NCBI RefSeq assembly: GCF_007000325.2
Contig: NZ_CP117267.1
Span: 2,733,501 to 2,797,500 of the forward strand
Length of the DNA: 64,000 bases
Origin: Rhizobium rhododendri
GTDB taxonomy: Bacteria; Pseudomonadota; Alphaproteobacteria; Rhizobiales; Rhizobiaceae
Reading direction: 5' to 3'
The position numbers were made by a program, and so were the translations under genes. Positions 29,009-37,733 of the stretch are shown here, one piece after another (the first letter of the stretch is position 1; each line of letters opens with the position of its first letter). The notes below the pieces were generated by a model. It was not told the DNA's origin. It did not search any database and saw nothing but the letters and a program-made list of their open reading frames with translations.

Positions 29009-29971
29009 ATGAAAGCCGCGATCGTTACAGCTTCCGGGCAACCGCCCATCCTGACAGACATTCCGGAACCCGTTGCCTCCGCAGGCGAAGTCCGCGTCAA
29101 AGTCACTGCCTCGGCCGTCAGCCAGGTTACCAAGAGCCGGGCATCCGGGCATCACTACAGTGCTGTCGGCCAGTTTCCCTTCGGCGTGGGCATTGACGGT
29201 GTGGGGACTTTGGATGACGGGCAACGTGTCTATTTCGTGCTGCCGCGTCCCCCTGTCGGCGCGATGGCTGATGTGGCCGTCATTGCCGCCAATCAATGCA
29301 TCCCGCTTGCCGATGATCTTGATGACTTGACCGCTGCAGCAATCGCCAATCCGGGCATGTCGTCATGGGCGGCCTACAGCGAACGCGCAAGATTGCAACC
29401 CGGCGAAACGGTGCTGGTCAACGGCGCAGCCGGGACATCCGGGCGGCTGGCGATCCAGATCGCCAAGCATCTCGGCGCCCGAAAGGTCATCGCCACAGGC
29501 CGTGGAAACAAGGACAGCCTGCGCGAACTGGAAGCGCTCGGTGCCGATGTCATCATTCCACTCAGCGGTGATCAGGAAGCATTAAAGGAGAGCCTGAGAC
29601 AGGAGCTTCGCTCCGGCGTGGACGTCGTTATCGACTACCTCTGGGGGAAGAGCGCGGAAGCGATTCTGTCTACAAAGGCGGAAACCAGCCCGGCGCCAAT
29701 GCGGTTTGTCCAGGTCGGTTCAATCGCGGGTTCGGATATCGATCTTTCCGCATCGATCCTGCGGTCGTCCGCAATCGACCTGATGGGCAGCGGGATCGGC
29801 AGCGTGCCCCCCAAGCGCTTCCTGCACGTCCTCGGCGAAGTCTTGAAAGCAGCGGCTGGAGGCAGGTTCCAGGTCGCGTTCAAGCCCGTTCCCTTCTCTG
29901 AATTCGACGAGGCATATCCGCTGGACGAAAGCACTTGCCGCACGGTATTTACGATGTCCGGCTCCGGCTGA
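29009..29971 (+). CDS. Zinc-type alcohol dehydrogenase-like / quinone oxidoreductase (MDR family)
   Basis: 320 residues. GroES-like N-terminal domain (PEPVASAGEVRVKVTASAVS) and NAD(P)-binding Rossmann domain with LVNGAAGTSGRLAIQIAK. The catalytic zinc ligands of true alcohol dehydrogenases are missing, so it should be a zinc-free NADPH-dependent quinone or enone reductase. Divergent from a MarR regulator with operator-like sites, suggesting induction by a small toxic or aromatic compound. AAAGGA precedes the ATG. Confidence 0.87.
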   Translation: MKAAIVTASGQPPILTDIPEPVASAGEVRVKVTASAVSQVTKSRASGHHYSAVGQFPFGVGIDGVGTLDDGQRVYFVLPRPPVGAMADVAVIAANQCIPLADDLDDLTAAAIANPGMSSWAAYSERARLQPGETVLVNGAAGTSGRLAIQIAKHLGARKVIATGRGNKDSLRELEALGADVIIPLSGDQEALKESLRQELRSGVDVVIDYLWGKSAEAILSTKAETSPAPMRFVQVGSIAGSDIDLSASILRSSAIDLMGSGIGSVPPKRFLHVLGEVLKAAAGGRFQVAFKPVPFSEFDEAYPLDESTCRTVFTMSGSG

Positions 29972-30049
29972 AGTGTAGCTCGCCGGTTGGATTGAAAAGA
30001 TCAGAGGCCCATCGGCACCCAGAACTTAAACACTAGGGAGCGACGTCGA

Positions 30050-30463
30050 ATGAATGCTTTGTCTAAGCCCACATGCCGCGTTGTCCGACCGGAAACCACC
30101 TATGCCGGCAAGCAGGGATTGGAGTATTTTGAAGGGATTGCCGCCGAGACGGTCGGCTCGACCCGGATCTGCATGCATCTGCTGACTATTCCGGCGAGCG
30201 GACGGGCCAAGGCACATCTGCACGCCGAGCACGAGACGGCGATCTACGCACTTTCCGGCGAGACGCAGTGCTGGTTTGGCGAACAGTTGGAACAGCATGT
30301 TGTGGTGCGACAGGGCGAGATGTTTTACATCCCCGCAGGCGTCCCGCATCTGCCCGCCAATCTGAGCGATACGGCAGCGACGGTTGTCATAGCCCGAACC
30401 GATCCGAATGAGAAAGAAAGCGTCGTCCTGCTGCCGCATCTTGAGGACCTTGTCCCGCGCTAG
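30050..30463 (+). CDS. Cupin-domain protein
   Basis: 137 residues, single cupin barrel. Motif 1 is AKAHLHAEHETAIYALSGE with metal-ligand histidines and Glu; motif 2 is GEMFYIPAGVPHLPANLS. It may be an isomerase, dioxygenase or sugar-binding protein; the motifs do not tell. It starts 79 bp after the oxidoreductase, in the same direction, so co-transcription is possible. Confidence 0.82.
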   Translation: MNALSKPTCRVVRPETTYAGKQGLEYFEGIAAETVGSTRICMHLLTIPASGRAKAHLHAEHETAIYALSGETQCWFGEQLEQHVVVRQGEMFYIPAGVPHLPANLSDTAATVVIARTDPNEKESVVLLPHLEDLVPR

Positions 30464-30523
30464 GCGATCCAGACATGGTGCTCGACTTGGCCGGCATGAG
30501 CTCACTCGGAGCAGAACAAAGAA

Positions 30524-30557
30524 GAGGCTGACGAATCCGGGGGGTGTCGTCAGCCTC
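30524..30557 (+). terminator. Hairpin downstream of the cupin gene
   Basis: GAGGCTGAC pairs with GTCAGCCTC (9-bp perfect stem, 16-nt loop). There is no T tract directly after it, so it may be a weak or rho-assisted terminator. The rest of 30464-30762 holds no gene; GCTGACGAAT occurs again at about 30642. Confidence 0.45.
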
Positions 30558-30762
30558 GAGCGAAGAGATACGGCTCTTGCGCTTTTTTTCGCCTGTGTGG
30601 GGCAGAGGCGAGACACTCGAATGCCATGCTAAAATGAGCCGAAGCTGACGAATGAGCATTTCGCGCGCTGGTTGGCGCCCGATAGCCGGCATATGGCTTC
30701 ACGTTTGCTTGATCCTGCATATTCGCGGAATGGGCTGTTCTGCCGCGTCGGCTGTATGTGCA

Positions 30763-32439
30763 TCAGCCGCGGAAAAGCGACAGCAGTCTCTGCGGTGCCT
30801 GATTGGCTATGGACAGCGACTGCACGGCCAACTGCTGCTGGGTTTGCTGTGCCGCCAGTTTGGATGATTCGGTTTCCATATCCGCATCGACAAGCCGACC
30901 AACGCCCCGGTCGATACTGTCCATCAATGAGTTTTCGAAATCGGACTGGACGCCGATCGACGATTGCAGCGAACCGAGCAGTGCAGCGGCGGCCGTCACC
31001 CTGTTCTGCATCGCATCGAGGCCGCTGATATAATAGTCGACATCGGCCCCGGCGGTGGTGATGTCGATATCGGTGAAATTGAAGTCGATTGCACCGGCGG
31101 TGTGCTTCTGTGGCGCAGACACAGTCATGCCGACACCGGCCGTCGGATACCGGGCCTTGTCGCCTGACAGCGTCACCGACCCGCCGCTCGCGGTTGCCAG
31201 AAGTCCCTTCTGCTGGCCGGCAGCACCAAGCACAGCCGCCATGTCGTCTGCCGTAGAAACGATCCCGTTGGCAGACGTGCCGAGCGCTGCATCGACGGTG
31301 GCGCGGTCGACGCTGATGGTCTGCTGCGAACTGCCGTCTATTGCGAAACTGAAAGAGAACGACTGGCCTTCCGGAACTGCAAAGCGACTTCCGAAACTGA
31401 AATCGACCTGCGGATAAACATTTTGCACAGACGCCGTTGGCGCACTCTCCAGGCCCAGGCCCGACCCTCCACTGAGAGTGGATACCAGATTGCTGGTGGA
31501 CACGCTGGAGCCCGCAAGGCCCGTTGCATGCCGTGTGGCGATTTCAAAGCTCGTGGTTCCGCCCCCAGAGGAGGCCGGTGCGCCGGCCAGCTGGAATGCC
31601 TTGTTGAGCACCGCCGCCATGTCCTGTCCGGTCGCGATCTTGCCGTTTGCCACAGCGCCAAGGGCAGCCGTGACGACACTTCTATCGATCGTGATCGAGT
31701 AGCTGTTGCCGGCAGACGCGTCGCTGGCATCGAGCGTGAGGTCGAAGGAAACGGCATCGCTGGCGCCGAATGTTTGCGCGCCGGTGAAATTGAAGTCCTG
31801 ATGGCCGGCCACCGCGCCGATGCTGCCGCCGGAAAAGCTGCCAAGGGTGGCAAGGCCCAGCGCGTCGCTGTCGCTTTGCAGCAACCCGCCGCCACCTGTG
31901 TTGAAGAGGATGGTCTTCGTCATGTCGATGTCGCTATCGCTGATGGACACCGTGCCGTCGGCGGAACGAACGAAGGCTGCCGGAACCGATGTCGTTACCG
32001 AATTGGTGGTTTTAAGGTTTGCCGCCTGGCTATAGCTCAGCATGTTGACGCCGTTGAAGCTGGCGCTGGTGGCGACGCTTGCGACCTGCTGCTTCAACTG
32101 ATCGAGTTCATCCTGGACTTTGCTCTTGTCAACGCTGCCTTCCTTGGCCGTCACGAGCTTTGCCTTGAATGCGGAAAGCGTATCGAGCACCGACGTCATC
32201 CCGGCATAGGCAGTGTCGACGGTGGCAGATGCCACGCCGAGCGCATCGGCCACGGCAGACGTCGCACCCCGGTCCGAACGCATGGTGGTGGCAACGGACC
32301 AATAGGTGGCATTGTCGGATGCGGAAGCGACTTTCAAACCGGAGGAGACACGCTTCTCCGTTGAGGTCAGCTGTTGCGTAACGCTCCCCAGCGTCCGCAA
32401 AGCCGCCATCGCAGACAGGTTCGTCTTGATCGACGACAT
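30763..32439 (-). CDS. Flagellin, enlarged, with duplicated central module
   Basis: 558 residues, against about 300-430 for usual rhizobial flagellins. The conserved N-terminal D0/D1 (MSSIKTNLSAMAALRTLGSV; VSSGLKVASASDNATYWSVA) and C-terminal D1/D0 (ESSKLAAQQTQQQLAVQSLS; ending LLSLFRG) are intact. The extra length lies in residues about 150-475, where a module repeats: ITIDRSVVTAALGAVANGK (249-267) and ISVDRATVDAALGTSANGI (375-393), each followed by a T..DMAAVL helix. No other flagellar gene is nearby, so it is an orphan flagellin. GGGGG precedes the start. Confidence 0.93.
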   Translation of the reverse strand: MSSIKTNLSAMAALRTLGSVTQQLTSTEKRVSSGLKVASASDNATYWSVATTMRSDRGATSAVADALGVASATVDTAYAGMTSVLDTLSAFKAKLVTAKEGSVDKSKVQDELDQLKQQVASVATSASFNGVNMLSYSQAANLKTTNSVTTSVPAAFVRSADGTVSISDSDIDMTKTILFNTGGGGLLQSDSDALGLATLGSFSGGSIGAVAGHQDFNFTGAQTFGASDAVSFDLTLDASDASAGNSYSITIDRSVVTAALGAVANGKIATGQDMAAVLNKAFQLAGAPASSGGGTTSFEIATRHATGLAGSSVSTSNLVSTLSGGSGLGLESAPTASVQNVYPQVDFSFGSRFAVPEGQSFSFSFAIDGSSQQTISVDRATVDAALGTSANGIVSTADDMAAVLGAAGQQKGLLATASGGSVTLSGDKARYPTAGVGMTVSAPQKHTAGAIDFNFTDIDITTAGADVDYYISGLDAMQNRVTAAAALLGSLQSSIGVQSDFENSLMDSIDRGVGRLVDADMETESSKLAAQQTQQQLAVQSLSIANQAPQRLLSLFRG

Positions 32440-32610
32440 ACAACCCCCAGGTATCGAACCGAAAAATCAATAGTTTTAGAAAAAGGGAGCATCATGCAGC
32501 CATAAGATGCAGAATCGCCAATTTGTGTTAACTTCCAATGAAGTACGGGGAAACTGGATGATATAGCCGATGCGACTGCCACCCGAGGGCACATCGCCCC
32601 TTTTGTCGGC

Positions 32611-34191
32611 CTACAGGCCGCCACCGGTGGCCAGACAGGACGCATCCAGCCTGTAGGCATAGATCGTCTTGCCGCGATAGTTGCCCGTCTGCGGTTGCCA
32701 GGTCGCCGCCGGCGCCTGGGGTCCGGTCGGACAAGCGTTCGGATGAGTGGATACGAAGAGCACGGAACCGTGCAGGGACTTCGGCACCGGGAACTTCTGA
32801 TCGTAATAACTCTGCGGCGCATCAGGGTCGCCGCTGGCGTAGATGCTATATCCCCGCGCCCGCAACGTATAGAACATGTCGGCAAGAATATCCCTGTCGT
32901 CGCTGACGATATCCCTTAGTCCAAGCGTTCGGGCGAGTGCGGCAGCATCGTTGCTGACCTTGCTGCGGCCGAGATAGCGATCCAGCACAATAGAAGCACC
33001 GCTCTCGCTGACGGGTATGGCAAACACTGGCGCCGTTGCCACCAGGCAGGATACCGTCCCGTTCAGCAGCAACGACCATTTGAGGCCCTGCGGCCAGACG
33101 CGCCGCAGGGTCCAGACGGCGAGCAGCGTGCCGGCGACATAGGCCGTGGCCGCCCAGTTGGCATAGGCCTTGGCAAGGGTCGCCTGCAGGGAGATCAGTG
33201 CTATGATCGGCAGGGACAGCCAGACCAGCATCTGCTCGCGCCACTCGCCTCCCCGCCTCAGCACCCGGTAGCCGGCGATGAGGATCGCCGCAAACACGAT
33301 CGGTCCAACCACGCCGAACTGGGCACCGAAAAATTCCAGCCCGCCCGACAGGTGCGGATTGAGCCGTCCCCAGTGGGCAATATTCTCGGTATGCTTGACG
33401 GTGACCATCCGGTTTTCGAGGTTCCACCAGATGTTTGGCAGGCAGCCGGCACTGGCCACAGCCACAGCGATCCAGGCGTCGCGCCACGCGATGCGCGCCT
33501 TTGGGACGCACGCAATTGCGATCAGGCCACCCGGCAACAGAAACAGGATCGCGTATTTCGACAGGAAGGCGCCTGCAACGGCAAGGCCAAGCGCAACGGC
33601 AATCGTCACGGATCGCCTGCCGGTCAGCACCACGTAGGCCGCAAGAGCGACCGCGAGGAAAAACAGCAGCGGCACATCCGTCGAGAAGAACACCGACGAC
33701 AGCGCCACACCCGGCAGTGTGATGTAGGTGACGCCGGCCCAGACAGCGATCTCCCTGTCGAACAGCCGCAATGCGACCTGCATCAGCGCCAGCCCGGTTG
33801 CGAGATGCAGCAGCGGCCCGCAGATCCTGATCCAGAAGATGCTACTCGAGCCGGAAATCTCCAACATCGCTCTGAGGATCCAGGCGATCATCGGCGGCTT
33901 CGAATAATAGCCGAAGTCGAGGCTCTGCGACCACAGCCAGTACTGTGCCTCGTCGACGAATAGATCCGTCGTATCGAATGAAAGGGTCACGATCCGCCAC
34001 AAGGTAAGTGCGACCATGACAAGAAGGGCGGAATAGACCGATAAAGACGGAATCGAGAACGGCGCTGCGTGCGCTACGGTCCAATCCGCCGGTAGAGCAA
34101 CGTCATTCCCGGCGGCACGATCGACCGTCCGGTCGGCATAGTCAGAAGGCACGCCACGACCGGTCGCCAACCGGAGAATGTGAGAAAACAT
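32611..34191 (-). CDS. GT39-family membrane glycosyltransferase (ArnT/PMT-like)
   Basis: 526 residues with about eleven membrane helices. The first periplasmic loop holds the acidic catalytic element (TDLFVDEAQYWLWSQSLDFG) followed by YYSKPPMIAW, characteristic of lipid-linked sugar transferases of the ArnT/PMT superfamily. The C-terminal soluble part is periplasmic. It probably moves a sugar from a polyprenyl-phosphate donor to lipid A or another surface glycan. A membrane-anchored phosphatase gene lies 88 bp upstream in the same direction. Confidence 0.87.
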   Translation of the reverse strand: MFSHILRLATGRGVPSDYADRTVDRAAGNDVALPADWTVAHAAPFSIPSLSVYSALLVMVALTLWRIVTLSFDTTDLFVDEAQYWLWSQSLDFGYYSKPPMIAWILRAMLEISGSSSIFWIRICGPLLHLATGLALMQVALRLFDREIAVWAGVTYITLPGVALSSVFFSTDVPLLFFLAVALAAYVVLTGRRSVTIAVALGLAVAGAFLSKYAILFLLPGGLIAIACVPKARIAWRDAWIAVAVASAGCLPNIWWNLENRMVTVKHTENIAHWGRLNPHLSGGLEFFGAQFGVVGPIVFAAILIAGYRVLRRGGEWREQMLVWLSLPIIALISLQATLAKAYANWAATAYVAGTLLAVWTLRRVWPQGLKWSLLLNGTVSCLVATAPVFAIPVSESGASIVLDRYLGRSKVSNDAAALARTLGLRDIVSDDRDILADMFYTLRARGYSIYASGDPDAPQSYYDQKFPVPKSLHGSVLFVSTHPNACPTGPQAPAATWQPQTGNYRGKTIYAYRLDASCLATGGGL

Positions 34192-34279
34192 AGAGTAAAC
34201 CGCTGGAGATTGCTGCTGCCGACCTTATTAGCAATCCAATGTTACAACCAGACGGCAAAACGTCCAGCAGCATGTGAAT

Positions 34280-34864
34280 TCAGCCGCCTTCCCTGACGTC
34301 CAGATGATGCTCGAGATCCTTCCAGCTGCGGTCCATGGCGAAGCTGGCTGACAGATATGGAACGCCGATATGTCCGAACAGCACGGACAACTGCCATTCC
34401 GCAACATCCTCGGGAACACCCGCGACCTCGTAGCTGTAGATCAGCGAAAACAGGCCGGTTCTGTCGGCGCCGGACATGCAATGCACCAGGATCGGCCTTG
34501 AGGCTGTCTTCATGATGTCGATCAGGGCAACGGCCTTGTCCACTCTCAGGATTTTCGTCGCCGACATGCCGAAATCGATATGCTGCACCCCGAGACGCCG
34601 GGCGACGGCCGTCTCCTCCCGGTACCATGGCTGGTCGTTGCTACCGCGAAGATTGACGATCGTCTTTATGCCGTACTGGTGAACATAGCTCTCAAGTTGC
34701 GCACCCGAGGGCTGCGCGGAGCGGTACAACTGGCCGGGGATCACCGTATGGAAATTTCCCGTTGCCTGCAGCAAGGCGAGATGTCCGCCGAAAAACAGGA
34801 GACCAACTAGAAAACAGGCAACCGCATGGCGCATTATTTTACGAATACGTCCGAGAATTGCCAT
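34280..34864 (-). CDS. Membrane-anchored dual-specificity/tyrosine phosphatase-like protein
   Basis: 194 residues. One N-terminal transmembrane segment (AVACFLVGLLFFGGHLALLQ) is followed by a CX5R phosphatase domain with the P-loop HCMSGADRTG and the early motif GQLYRSAQPSGAQLESYV. This subgroup in Gram-negatives includes phosphatases acting on lipids, polyprenyl phosphates or inositol phosphates in the periplasm. Upstream of and co-oriented with the GT39 gene, which suggests a linked lipid-glycan function. Confidence 0.85.
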   Translation of the reverse strand: MAILGRIRKIMRHAVACFLVGLLFFGGHLALLQATGNFHTVIPGQLYRSAQPSGAQLESYVHQYGIKTIVNLRGSNDQPWYREETAVARRLGVQHIDFGMSATKILRVDKAVALIDIMKTASRPILVHCMSGADRTGLFSLIYSYEVAGVPEDVAEWQLSVLFGHIGVPYLSASFAMDRSWKDLEHHLDVREGG

Positions 34865-35120
34865 TCTTTCCCCGATGCTATTCTTTTACTGCACCTTTCC
34901 GCAGCCTAGCCGTCGAATCCAACAAGAGATTAAAGATAATACGAAGCTTTTATGTCATTGCTGCGCCTGCATGCTTGACTGTCGTCTACGGCACCTCGGC
35001 TAAACTGCGACATGAATAATCCATGCTCATGCCGCACGGATCGGTTATCGATAGGTCTGCGGGTCGGGCCGGGGCATCCATGACCGAATCGCTATCAACA
35101 ACCTCACGGAGGACCGACTG

Positions 35121-35336
35121 ATGACGCCTGCCCGCTTCAACGAGTGTCTGCTGCATATCCGCTGGACACCCATCAACCTGGCAAGTGCCCTGCAATGCGA
35201 CCTGTCCTGGGTCGAAGCGCTGGAGGTTGGCGCCGTCGAGGTACCCGCGGCTCTCGGAGAATGGCTCGAGACGCTCGCCCGCTGCCATGAGGCAAACGAA
35301 ACACCGAAAGCCTTTCGCGGTCGCGGCCAGGATTGA
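35121..35336 (+). CDS. Small conserved hypothetical protein with HTH-like helix pair
   Basis: 71 residues. An excellent GGAGGA site lies 8 nt before the ATG, which argues that it is real. The sequence FNECLLHIRWTPINLASALQ then LSWVEALEVGAVEVPAALGE reads like a short Cro/C1-type helix pair. No family name is certain. The surrounding 35337-35608 holds no other gene. Confidence 0.65.
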   Translation: MTPARFNECLLHIRWTPINLASALQCDLSWVEALEVGAVEVPAALGEWLETLARCHEANETPKAFRGRGQD

Positions 35337-35608
35337 CGTCTGCAGGTATCCTGACGCGGAAACAGCAAAACCGTTAAACGGCTGAAACTAATTTAGCGCG
35401 ATGGTCGTATCCCTATAGGCCTTTGGTCGGGCCCGAGGCCGTCGCCTGCACACCGCAAGGTCGAAGGTGGCGGCCTCACTTTACAGCTAAACCCCTCAAG
35501 GCAAACTCCGCATCACGCGCCTTCGTCCGGCTCAAGGGAGAGAGGCGCATACCGTCGATGGCTTTCCGGTTGCATATGCATTACGCATGGTCTTTCGAGG
35601 GGGAAATC

Positions 35609-36016
35609 ATGAAGCTCTTTGCCGCAACGCTGTTGTTCTCGACCGTGCTGACGCTGCCGGTCGGCGCGCAGTCTTCCATCTCGACCGACCGCGGCCAGCT
35701 CATCGAGAGCTACCGGGCCTTTATCAGCGCCGTCGACATCATCAATTCGAACGGTGACCGCCTCTCCGAGCCGTGGCAGATTATCCGCCAGGATCGGGCC
35801 AATTATCACCACTTTCATCTGATGGACGCGGACGACGAAACCGATACCTTTTTCGCCAGCCCCGCCAATCGCCAGCTCATGGAGGCGATGCTGGCCGATG
35901 GCGAGATCGAAGGCGACGCGGCCGAACGGATCATTGCCGGCGATGTCCATATCAAGGTCGATATCTACGGCCATGGCACAACGGGCAAACGCATAGACGT
36001 GCACGTCGAGGACTGA
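35609..36016 (+). CDS. Secreted hypothetical protein
   Basis: 135 residues. Signal peptide MKLFAATLLFSTVLTLPVGA, then an acidic soluble domain with a histidine cluster (NYHHFHLMDADDE) and a C-terminal VHIKVDIYGHGTTGKRIDVH strand pair. A GAGGGGG site precedes the ATG. No known family recognised. Confidence 0.7.
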   Translation: MKLFAATLLFSTVLTLPVGAQSSISTDRGQLIESYRAFISAVDIINSNGDRLSEPWQIIRQDRANYHHFHLMDADDETDTFFASPANRQLMEAMLADGEIEGDAAERIIAGDVHIKVDIYGHGTTGKRIDVHVED

Positions 36017-36113
36017 CCGGCGATCCCCAGTTCTCAGCGCCGCGTCCGCAATTTCTTCTGGCCTCCCAACCATGGCCGGAATAGCATGCACCATCCGTAG
36101 CCGCAGAAACGCC

Positions 36114-36833
36114 ATGACCCTCTATCGACGCCGCCTGATCAAGATACGCCGGAAGACGACGGGCCTTGCGCTCGTCGGCCTGATTTCCTTCATCGCCGGT
36201 ATGACGGATGCCGTCGGCCTTGTGCTGAGCGGCGACTTCGTCTCGTTCATGACCGGCAATACAACCAGGGCGGCCATCGCTCTAGGCAATGGCCAAACCC
36301 GGCATGGTCTCGTGCTTCTGGCGGCAATCCTGATTTTCGTCGGCGGTAACGCGCTCGGCGTCGTGCTCGCCCATGCCGCCAGCCGGCCGGCCTTCGTCGT
36401 TCTCGGGTGGGTCAGCGTCCTCTTGTCGCTCGCCTCCACCTTCGCATCCCCGTCCAACGTCGTGACGCAATTCTATCTCGTGGTGCTGGCGATGGGCATG
36501 ATCAATGCGACGGTCGAACATGTCGAGGGGCTGCCGATCGGCCTGACCTATGTCACCGGTGCGCTGTCGCGTTTCGGTCGCGGCATCGGCCGCCTGATGG
36601 TCGGCGACAGGGATTTCGCGTGGACGATACAGATCGTCCCCTGGATCGGAATGCTGGCCGGCGCCGTCGTCGGCGCGTTGCTGGTGCATCAATTTGCAGC
36701 CAAGGCCCTGTTGTTCGTGGCTGTCATGGCGCTTATCGCCGCCTTTGTGACACTCATCATCCCTCCTGCCCTGCAGCACCGCTATCGGCAGCGCGTCGCC
36801 CGCCAGGCCCTGGCTGCGGGACGGGCGCCCTAA
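36114..36833 (+). CDS. YoaK/DUF1275-family membrane protein
   Basis: 239 residues with six or so membrane helices. Conserved DUF1275 elements are GLISFIAGMTDAVGLVLSG, FVSFMTGNTTR and GLPIGLTYVTGALSRFGRGI. Function unknown; a transporter role is suspected for the family. I use the ATG at 36114 because an upstream ATG at 36072 would add unconserved residues. Confidence 0.9.
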   Translation: MTLYRRRLIKIRRKTTGLALVGLISFIAGMTDAVGLVLSGDFVSFMTGNTTRAAIALGNGQTRHGLVLLAAILIFVGGNALGVVLAHAASRPAFVVLGWVSVLLSLASTFASPSNVVTQFYLVVLAMGMINATVEHVEGLPIGLTYVTGALSRFGRGIGRLMVGDRDFAWTIQIVPWIGMLAGAVVGALLVHQFAAKALLFVAVMALIAAFVTLIIPPALQHRYRQRVARQALAAGRAP

Positions 36834-36892
36834 CAGGGCTTTTTCACACAGTAAAATCTGTTAGGAAGGCGCGTCGCTGCCGGAGTGCCTGC

Positions 36893-37684
36893 ATGTTCGT
36901 GATTTCCAAACTCGTCTGGATCCTGTGCCAGCCTCTGTCGCTCGCCTTCTTTTTCGGCCTCTTGGCGCTGCTTGCAGCACTCCTCCGGCGCCATCGACTG
37001 GGCATCGTCTCCTCCGCGCTGTCGGTATCGATCCTTTTCGTCACGCTGTTCACCTCGGCCGGCTCGGTACTGATCGAGACCCTTGAAGACCGCTTCCCCC
37101 GCCCCGTCGCCGATCCCGCCACACTCGAATGCATGATCGTCCTCGGCGGCGGATTTGCTACCGAGGTCACCACCGGTCGAGGCGGCTACGATCTCAATGC
37201 AGCCGGCGATCGATTCGTCGAGGCGCTCCGGTTGGCGATGAAATATCCCCGCTCGCGCGTTCTGATCTCCGGCGGCGACGGCACCATCACCGGCCATCTC
37301 GAAGGCGATGCGATCATAGGCGAGCGGATGTTTACAGCCTTCGGCATCGACAAAGCCCGCCTCATCGAGGACCGCAGCTCGCGGACAACCTACGAAAACG
37401 CCGTCAACACCAGGGCGCTGCTGGCCAGCAACGGTCTCAGCAATTGCCTGCTGATCACCTCCGGCTTCCACATGCCGCGCGCAATGGGGATTTTCCGCAA
37501 ACTCGACATCCCGGTCGTCCCCTGGCCGGTGGACTATCGCTCGGGCGGCAAAGACACACTGGGGCTCGACGCAACCCAGCCATCGCTCAACAGCGAGCTC
37601 CTCGGCATTGCCGGACGCGAGTGGATCGGCCTTGCCGGCTACTATCTCACAGGCCGTACCTCCGCCCTCTATCCGGCGCCCTGA
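36893..37684 (+). CDS. YdcF/ElyC/SanA-family (DUF218) envelope protein
   Basis: 263 residues. Two N-terminal membrane helices (LAFFFGLLALLAALL; VSILFVTLFTSAGSVL) are followed by the DUF218 domain: MIVLGGGF, RVLISGGDGT, EDRSSRTTYENAVN and LLITSGFHMPRAM. Family members ElyC and SanA affect peptidoglycan and undecaprenyl-phosphate use under stress. The start is set at the only ATG close to the membrane helix. Confidence 0.9.
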   Translation: MFVISKLVWILCQPLSLAFFFGLLALLAALLRRHRLGIVSSALSVSILFVTLFTSAGSVLIETLEDRFPRPVADPATLECMIVLGGGFATEVTTGRGGYDLNAAGDRFVEALRLAMKYPRSRVLISGGDGTITGHLEGDAIIGERMFTAFGIDKARLIEDRSSRTTYENAVNTRALLASNGLSNCLLITSGFHMPRAMGIFRKLDIPVVPWPVDYRSGGKDTLGLDATQPSLNSELLGIAGREWIGLAGYYLTGRTSALYPAP

Positions 37685-37733
37685 GCGCGGAGGTATTCAT
37701 CGCTTCCAACCTGCTTCGACGCGAAGTGGCCGC

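Noticed and set aside
36407..36892. Upstream extension of the YdcF-like gene
   Set aside because: Reads through the DUF1275 gene in another frame; the true N-terminal membrane helix begins at 36893.
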